A stretch of 64,000 nucleotides of DNA from Ulva prolifera (lineage: Eukaryota > Chlorophyta > Ulvophyceae > Ulvales > Ulvaceae). Positions 59,056 to 64,000 of the stretch are shown piece after piece. Position 1 is the first letter of the stretch. Each line of letters begins with the position of its first letter. A program made the translations under genes and the position numbers. The notes under the pieces were generated by a model. That model was not told where the DNA came from. It did not search any database and worked only from the letters and a program-made list of their open reading frames with translations. The stretch covers positions 9,442,985 to 9,506,984 of the forward strand of contig CM041196.1 of assembly GCA_023078555.1 (NCBI GenBank). Reading direction: 5' to 3'.

Positions 59056-59392
59056 GGTAGCCAGCCGGACTTAAGCATTCTTGTGAAGATGTTCAACGAT
59101 AGCGCGGCCTCTGGTGTTTGTCGTCCCTATGATGGCATTACGTCCCACGAAGACCTCCCTGTCGCATCCCATGTTCGCCCTGACGCCACAATCCCAGGCG
59201 AGGCGCCGGGGTATCGAGGCAGCCAAACCTTTGAAGGCGGACCGCGCGACGACGCTACATCGGCATACCATTCAAAGCACGGAGCAGCAAAGCATGTGCG
59301 AATGACGCGATATGTTAGCTGTGCCTACGATACGACCATCCACAGTACGGGCCATAGACGTGTGTTAATTCCGCTTTGTCTAATCATCCACC
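59056..59392. promoter_or_regulatory. Divergent promoter between transposase and plus-strand gene
   Basis: 337 bp separate the transposase ATG (minus) from the ATG at 59,393 (plus). No specific motif is claimed. Confidence 0.4.
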
Positions 59393-60115
59393 ATGTCCAA
59401 CCTGCAGTTCACGTTCCTCCGCGCGGCGCCCGTCGTCATCGAGAAAGAAGTTGTAGATGACGCAGACAACGGAGCAGGGATGCTTGACGTGCTGGTCAGC
59501 AACGTGTGGAGCAGAGGTGCCGGCGTCGACGGGTTGACTTTGACGTCAACCGTCGACAAAGACAGCTCCGTTGATATCGACAGTGTCGAGAAACTGATGA
59601 CGTGCGTAAGGTACTTCTTCAGGAAAGGCACTATCGCTGGACTGCTGAAGCCGCCCGTGCTGGTGAAGGCGCTGGGCAAGGGCAGAGGGAGCGTGGGACA
59701 AGCGTCGGCAGCAGTCGGCACTGCACACTCCACAGCTACGGCCTTGACTGCGGACCCGGAAGCTGACAGGCGGTGGGAAACGATGAAGGATGCGGTGATG
59801 ATGTGGACGGAAGGGATGAGATCCAAGGTGGCGGGAATGGCCGATGCCCACACGCAAGGCAAGAAGGTGCAGGGACTAGTGAACCTGGCCCTCCCAGACG
59901 ACGAGAAGGTGTGGGTCGGGAGTATTCTAACGAAAACGCGGGCGGACGCACTCGGCAAAGCTGCACATGGGGTACGGCTGCTGTCTCCGACTAACAACGT
60001 GATTGCAAACTGGGGTCCACTACCACCCCGTCAGGCCCACGGGATCCCATGCCACCGACTGTCAGTGTTGTGTCTTGGCGCGTCAGAGTCGCCATTCGCG
60101 GTCAGTATGCAGTGA
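59393..60115 (+). CDS. Unknown transposon accessory protein
   Basis: An open frame of 240 codons starts in context ACCATGTCC. It has mixed composition, a Val/Asp-rich N-terminal half (VVIEKEVVDDADNGAGMLDV) and a helical C-terminal part (DRRWETMKDAVMMWTEGMRS, KAAHGVRLL). No family recognised. The last ~40 codons may be intron read-through, since a second open stretch (VGRTGEAYKAATNINHAFYR, about 60,133-60,210) looks coding. Divergent from the transposase, so probably co-expressed; CACTA elements often encode a second DNA-binding protein (TnpA-like) needed for transposition. Confidence 0.45.
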   Translation: MSNLQFTFLRAAPVVIEKEVVDDADNGAGMLDVLVSNVWSRGAGVDGLTLTSTVDKDSSVDIDSVEKLMTCVRYFFRKGTIAGLLKPPVLVKALGKGRGSVGQASAAVGTAHSTATALTADPEADRRWETMKDAVMMWTEGMRSKVAGMADAHTQGKKVQGLVNLALPDDEKVWVGSILTKTRADALGKAAHGVRLLSPTNNVIANWGPLPPRQAHGIPCHRLSVLCLGASESPFAVSMQ

Positions 60116-60325
60116 CGGGTATCGTGTACAGGTCGGCAGAACAGGTGAAGCGTACAAAGCTGCGACTAATATCAATCATGCTTTCTACCGCCAGCACGCC
60201 CATTTGAACGCCGTGACCAAAGAGTGTGCCTCTGCTGATGCTCGGGTTATGCCGTGCCTGTTGCCGTGCCCATGCCGTACCTGCTGCCGTGTGTAACAAC
60301 TGTGAAGTCAAGAGACATAGAAGAA

Positions 60326-60415
60326 GAGATCTGTCGTCTACCCTTTAAGGTTCAGCTGCTTATATACTATGAGATCTGTCGTCTACCCTTTAAGGTCCAG
60401 CTGCTTATATACTAT
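60326..60415 (+). repeat. Two 45-bp direct repeats with a TATA-like end
   Basis: GAGATCTGTCGTCTACCC starts at 60,326 and again at 60,371; the two units differ at a single base and each ends CTTATATACTAT. They lie about 730-820 bp upstream of the accessory gene at 61,144 and could contribute a promoter; that is inference. Confidence 0.75.
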
Positions 60416-60698
60416 AAGACAGCCTGTGTACGACACCTGCCACAGTGTGCTGAGCTCAGCCCACTGTTCCCCGTACTGTGACGTATCGTCACACCGTGCC
60501 CAACGGTGGCGGAGAAGGGAAGCACACAGTATCCGCCCAAACGGAGGTGACCCGATGTGCAGGAAGTATGCGAGACGGGCGTGGGACCATAACACGGGCC
60601 TGCGGAGGAATCCCAGCGCCCGCGAGCAGAGGAAGCTGCTCGCGGCAATGAATGTGTTCCAGAACACCAAGGCATGTCCTCCACCTTGGTCAGAGTTG

Positions 60699-61117
60699 GA
60701 GTGGCCATTCGCCGAATGGCCACCCCAGCGCGTCCTGCGTTGTGTTGCACTGCACGCGCCCGGAGTGGCCATTCGCCGAGTGGCCACTCCAGCGCGTCAT
60801 GCATTGTGTTGCACTGCACGCGCCCGGAGTGGCCATTCGCCGAATGGCCACTCCAGCGCGTCATGCATTGTGTTGCACTGCACGCGCCCGGAGTGGCCAT
60901 TCGCCGAATGGCCACTCCAGCGCGTCATGCATTGTGTTGCACTGCACGCGCCCGGAGTGGCCATTCGCCGAATGGCCACTCCAGCGCGTCATGCATTGTG
61001 TTGCACTGCACGCGCCCGGAGTGGCCATTCGCCGAATGGCCACTCCAGCGCGTCATGCATTGTGTTGCACTGCACGCGCCCGGAGTGTCCATTCGCCGAA
61101 TGGCCACTCCAGCGCGG
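60699..61117 (+). repeat. 64-bp tandem repeat array (7 units), palindrome-bearing
   Basis: Units start at 60699, 60763, 60827, 60891, 60955, 61019 and 61083 (last one short). Each carries a 27-nt perfect or near-perfect palindrome, arms GAGTGGCCATTCG and CGAATGGCCACTC, followed by a spacer CAGCGCGTCATGCATTGTG. First and last units differ slightly. The palindrome core equals that of the 102-bp array at 15.6 kb, although the spacers are unrelated. It ends 27 bp before the ATG of the next gene. Confidence 0.9.
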
Positions 61118-61143
61118 CGCGGCCTGCTTGAATCCGCACTTGC

Positions 61144-62232
61144 ATGGCCACTGACCTGCCATTCGGCGACTGTGTTCCAACCAATGTGGTTCGTGCGCAG
61201 TTCACCGTGAGAGGAGACCGCTTCCCTATCGATAGCGAACCCATGAAAACCCCCGAGGCCTGGGCTATGGAGGACGGTGAGTATGTGTGCGAAGGAATCG
61301 CCAAGGTTGCTGCGGCCCGGCGCGCCCTCGAAGGGACCGCTGACTCTCCCGTCCAACGGGGCAAGAGACAAAGGAAGACCGAGAAGGTACAATCTCACCA
61401 CACGCTGTACTGCCCGCCTGAGGTTGACCATTAAGTGGTACCGGGATTGTACGGACGCCTGTGTGAGCGGCATGTGCCATCATTCGAGGCAGCCATGCGT
61501 GTACAGGCTCCTACCGCATCGAAGTCAGGAAGACGGGGCACTCATTCCAACAGCGGACGGCGCACAATGCTCGCTGACTTTTCTCCCCGGCGGCCAGGGC
61601 TAGATCCAAGGGCAGACCGCACTGCTGATAAGGACAGTGAGCACCTGCGTGACGTGGAAGAGGTGGGTCACGATCAGATGGGTGAAGAGGAAGAGCCTGA
61701 TTCTCCCCAGCGGGCAGACGATCGATGCGAGTCCCCGGAGATGGAGTTACAAGCCGCAGCGCCGGTACGTCCTCTTATGATTTGTGCCAATTGACGCCTA
61801 GTCCGATTGTACTTGCCCCACCCATCATCAGACCAGGTGTAAGAGCGCCTGTACATTGCAGAAGTCCAACAAAGCTCTTGAGAAGCGAAAGGCCAAGGCA
61901 GAGAAGGAGGCCGCCCTACAAGCGCGCAGGGATATTCGGAAAAAGATAGAGGATTGCGAGGCTAAGCTGGCAAGGCATCAGCCCAAGAGCAAGGGTGCGA
62001 GTGTGCAGAAATTAAAACAGCAGGTTGCTGTATTGACGGTATGTCACTACCCCGATACACTTGAACTAACATGTGACACCAATGCCTGCAATTGTAGCAC
62101 TATTTGTGTGACAGTCGCTCAGACCACGAATGCATTAGAGCCGTGCACTCATGCAGCTGGTATTGCATGCAGGCCGAGTTGTCAAAGGTGCAAGACTCCT
62201 TAATTGACGACTTCCCGGACGAGGACGAGTAG
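61144..62232 (+). CDS. Unknown basic coiled-coil protein (4 exons)
   Basis: Exons: 61144-61386, about 61507-61764 (acceptor could also be after 61,467 or 61,488, all in phase), 61862-62038 and 62173-62232, all GT-AG and all phase 0. About 245 residues: an N-terminal domain (RAQFTVRGDRFPIDSEPMKT), an NLS-like GKRQRKTEK at the exon 1 end, an acidic Glu/Asp-rich middle, a basic coiled coil (KSNKALEKRKAKAEKEAALQ) and an acidic end DDFPDEDE. It starts right after the palindrome array and is on the strand opposite the transposase. A nuclear DNA-binding accessory protein, like TnpA of CACTA elements, would fit; no sequence homology to TnpA was established. Confidence 0.6.
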
Positions 62233-62659
62233 ACATGCCAGTGCATTGTATGGTTGTATTTGGGCCACCTCAGGACCATCTTGCAGCCTGTACGTAGACA
62301 TAGGTCCTTTGCCCGGTCCTGTCCGCGGAATGTCAGGGAGTCTGTCCTGAGGAAATGTGTGGGAGTGTAAGCTATGTATGAATCTAGCGATGAACAAGGA
62401 AAGCACGCGCCATGTAAGCACCTACAGCATATGAATGCAGGCATATTGCCAACTGCAGCCCCGTGTTCACGTGCCTCATAACAAAGAAAACAACCACATC
62501 ATGCTTCCACAAAACCGCGATCCTTCCTGCACTCCGCTTACATGTGCGCGACCAGGTCTGATCCGGTAATAACGCCCATGACGCCCATGACGCCCATGAC
62601 GTCAGGCATTGCGTGTCCACAAGTGCACACTCCTCGAAACCATACGTGAGTTTATCTCA
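62233..62659. other. 3' flank of accessory gene
   Basis: No gene seen. ACGCCCATG(A/T)C repeats three times in tandem near 62,573-62,600. Confidence 0.4.
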
Positions 62660-63057
62660 AGCCAGACGGATACATGTACGTCAAGAGGTCACCAATCCTA
62701 CGGCCCAGCCTGTATTTCCCGCATCCCCGAGGCGGACGCCATACGGATCCGAGACGGATCCGAAATTTAGTGCACGCGTCCGTAGGCCCTCCGTCGGACG
62801 CACAACGGAACCGTCTTTTCTTCCGTACATCCTCCGGTTGGGCTCCGAAGGCAGGCTAGTAACAAAAGGCGTTGCCCTGGGGCGTACCGGACGGGAATCG
62901 GAAAATCCTACCTGCCTCTGCCCCACCTCCGCCACAAGTCTCCGATACTCCTAGCAACCTACGTCCGGCCTCCACCGATTCTCCGAAGGCTCTCCAACTG
63001 CCCCTCCGCACACACTACGTCAGCTCTCCGATTCACCGTGTCGCCATTCTTCTAGTG
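62660..63057 (-). mobile_element. CACTA-type right terminus and subterminal region
   Basis: GTGTCGCCATTCTTCTAGTG at 63,038-63,057 is the inverted match (19/20) of the 15,031 end. The preceding ~350 bp hold many CTCCGA/TCCGAT/CGGATCCG motifs in both orientations, the typical subterminal repeat zone. The next three bases are CAT; those before the 15,031 and 4,826 ends are CCG and TGG, so no target duplication links these ends. Confidence 0.7.
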
Positions 63058-63246
63058 CATCATGATGCACCTATGTGGCCAGAAGTGTCTACAGATGTTC
63101 TAGAGTACACGGGAGCAGACTAATTAGTTATAACATAGCACATGGGTCCATTTTGCAGCATTGTATTCTCCCGTAAATAGCACATTGGTCCATTCCAAAT
63201 CAACATCTATCCACACAGCCGCACTGCCGCAGTCTCACAGACACCC

Positions 63247-63712
63247 TGTTGGCCGGCAGGGCGCATGCAGTGGCCTCTCGTCTGGGGTCAGCTGCAGGGA
63301 ATCAAGGTGATCTGTTACAAGGACAAATGCGGCGGGACGGGCAGCGATGCGAAAGAAGCAAGCAGATCAAGTACAAACCCAGACACCCACGCAACACACA
63401 CAGAACTCATCACGTGCCCAGAAATCGACGTCGCACCCAGAACCTCAGACCGCTACACGCTGTTGTGTTCCTCGTTTCTTGTTGTTCCTTACAGTCTTCT
63501 TCTATACTTGGTATCTATGAGATACCTCTGACCTATGTTAACCTACAAAGATAAAGCTGTCTCTATGCATCTGTATTATCTATGACCCGTGTGCGTGCAC
63601 GCTCTCTCGTGCAGCGTGTCCATCGCTTGGCACCTACCAACAACCTCACATGCATTGGACATGCATGTCCGTGCATGCATGCACTAGTGCGGCGCGGCAG
63701 CGCCTCACAACA
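63247..63712 (-). repeat. Candidate 3' LTR of a copia element
   Basis: On the minus strand a purine tract (AAAGGGGAG) ends directly before TGTTGTGAGG, and 466 bp later the sequence ends CCGGCCAACA, giving TGTTG...CAACA inverted ends. It lies 24 bp beyond the stop of the copia polyprotein, the expected position of the polypurine tract and 3' LTR. The partner LTR is outside the window. Confidence 0.6.
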
Positions 63713-63736
63713 CTCCCCTTTGTTGTCGGTGCCTTG

Positions 63737-64000
63737 TTACCCTGGCCTACGGACCAGGCCCATGTCCCTGACATTCTCTGAGAACTTCTGTAGTGGTACA
63801 GCCTTGGTTAAGCAGTCTGCCAACATCTTGCCTGTCTCTATGTATTCGCATTTAATCTCGTTCCTCTCGACATGCTCCTGGACAAACCGGTATGCCACAT
63901 CTATGTGTTTCGTCCTTTGATGCGAATGAGGATGATGGAGTAGTTTTAATGCTCCTTGATTATCCACCGACATCGGTATTGTTGACACAAAGCCATTGAA
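63737..64000 (-). CDS. Ty1/copia polyprotein, C-terminal RNase H end (partial)
   Basis: The minus-strand frame enters from the right edge and stops at 63,737. It shows the signature end of copia RNase H: VDNQGALKLLHHP, RTKHIDVAYRFVQEHV and MLADCLTKAVP. The remainder (RT, integrase, Gag) lies beyond the window. No frame break is seen in this part. Confidence 0.85.
   Translation of the reverse strand, partial: FNGFVSTIPMSVDNQGALKLLHHPHSHQRTKHIDVAYRFVQEHVERNEIKCEYIETGKMLADCLTKAVPLQKFSENVRDMGLVRRPG

Noticed and set aside
60369-61210. Open frames across the 64-bp palindrome array
   Set aside because: Six overlapping frames on both strands are open; the repeat and its palindrome explain this.
4826-63057. 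One large CACTA element from 4,826 (or 15,031, or 48,390) to 63,057
   Set aside because: The span holds host genes or an assembly gap, flanking triplets differ (TGG, CCG, CAT), and transposase lineages are mixed.

Overview
This is eukaryotic nuclear DNA. It has spliced genes with GT-AG introns of about 100-325 nt, Ty3- and Ty1/copia-type LTR retroelements, CACTA (Tnp2-type) DNA transposons, GC-rich codon use and the standard code. Such a mixture is common in GC-rich unicellular algae and other protists. I cannot place the species from the sequence, and a green alga is only a guess. No tRNA, rRNA or CRISPR was seen.

Two kinds of territory alternate. The first is a clustered host gene family: a large Cys-rich parallel beta-helix protein on the minus strand, head-to-head with a small plus-strand gene whose product weakly resembles the POZ fold of Skp1/BTB proteins. 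Head-to-head units lie at 1-4.8 kb, 28.5-33.5 kb, 34.2-39.3 kb and 43.2-48.4 kb. There is an orphan POZ-like gene at 26.5 kb and a beta-helix relic at 33.5 kb. A leucine-rich-repeat gene (40.2-42.1 kb) and an LRR relic (27.4-27.6 kb) lie between units. The copy at 28,492-32,699 has three phase-compatible exons and is the best reference.

The second territory is transposon DNA. At 4.8-19 kb there are CACTA-type termini, 67-bp and 102-bp arrays of palindrome-bearing repeats, a gene fusing an unknown domain to a C48 (Ulp1/SENP) protease, unknown minus-strand genes, a fragment of one Tnp2-type transposase and most of a second, divergent one. At 20.4-25.65 kb lies a damaged Ty3 element. At 51.6-63.06 kb lies a second CACTA system: a C48-fusion gene and a nearly complete transposase on the minus strand, divergent genes on the plus strand, a 64-bp palindrome array and a right terminus at 63,057. 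A copia element with a candidate 3' LTR runs off the right edge.

The main caveat is assembly quality. Bases 1-7,945 recur at 43,559-51,507, ending exactly at a 100-N gap. I found 14 single-base indels between the copies and no substitutions in the stretches compared; the indels account exactly for the offset change from 43,558 to 43,562. This looks like a false duplication, or a very recent tandem one, with residual indel errors. Many 'frameshifts' reported here may therefore be sequencing errors.
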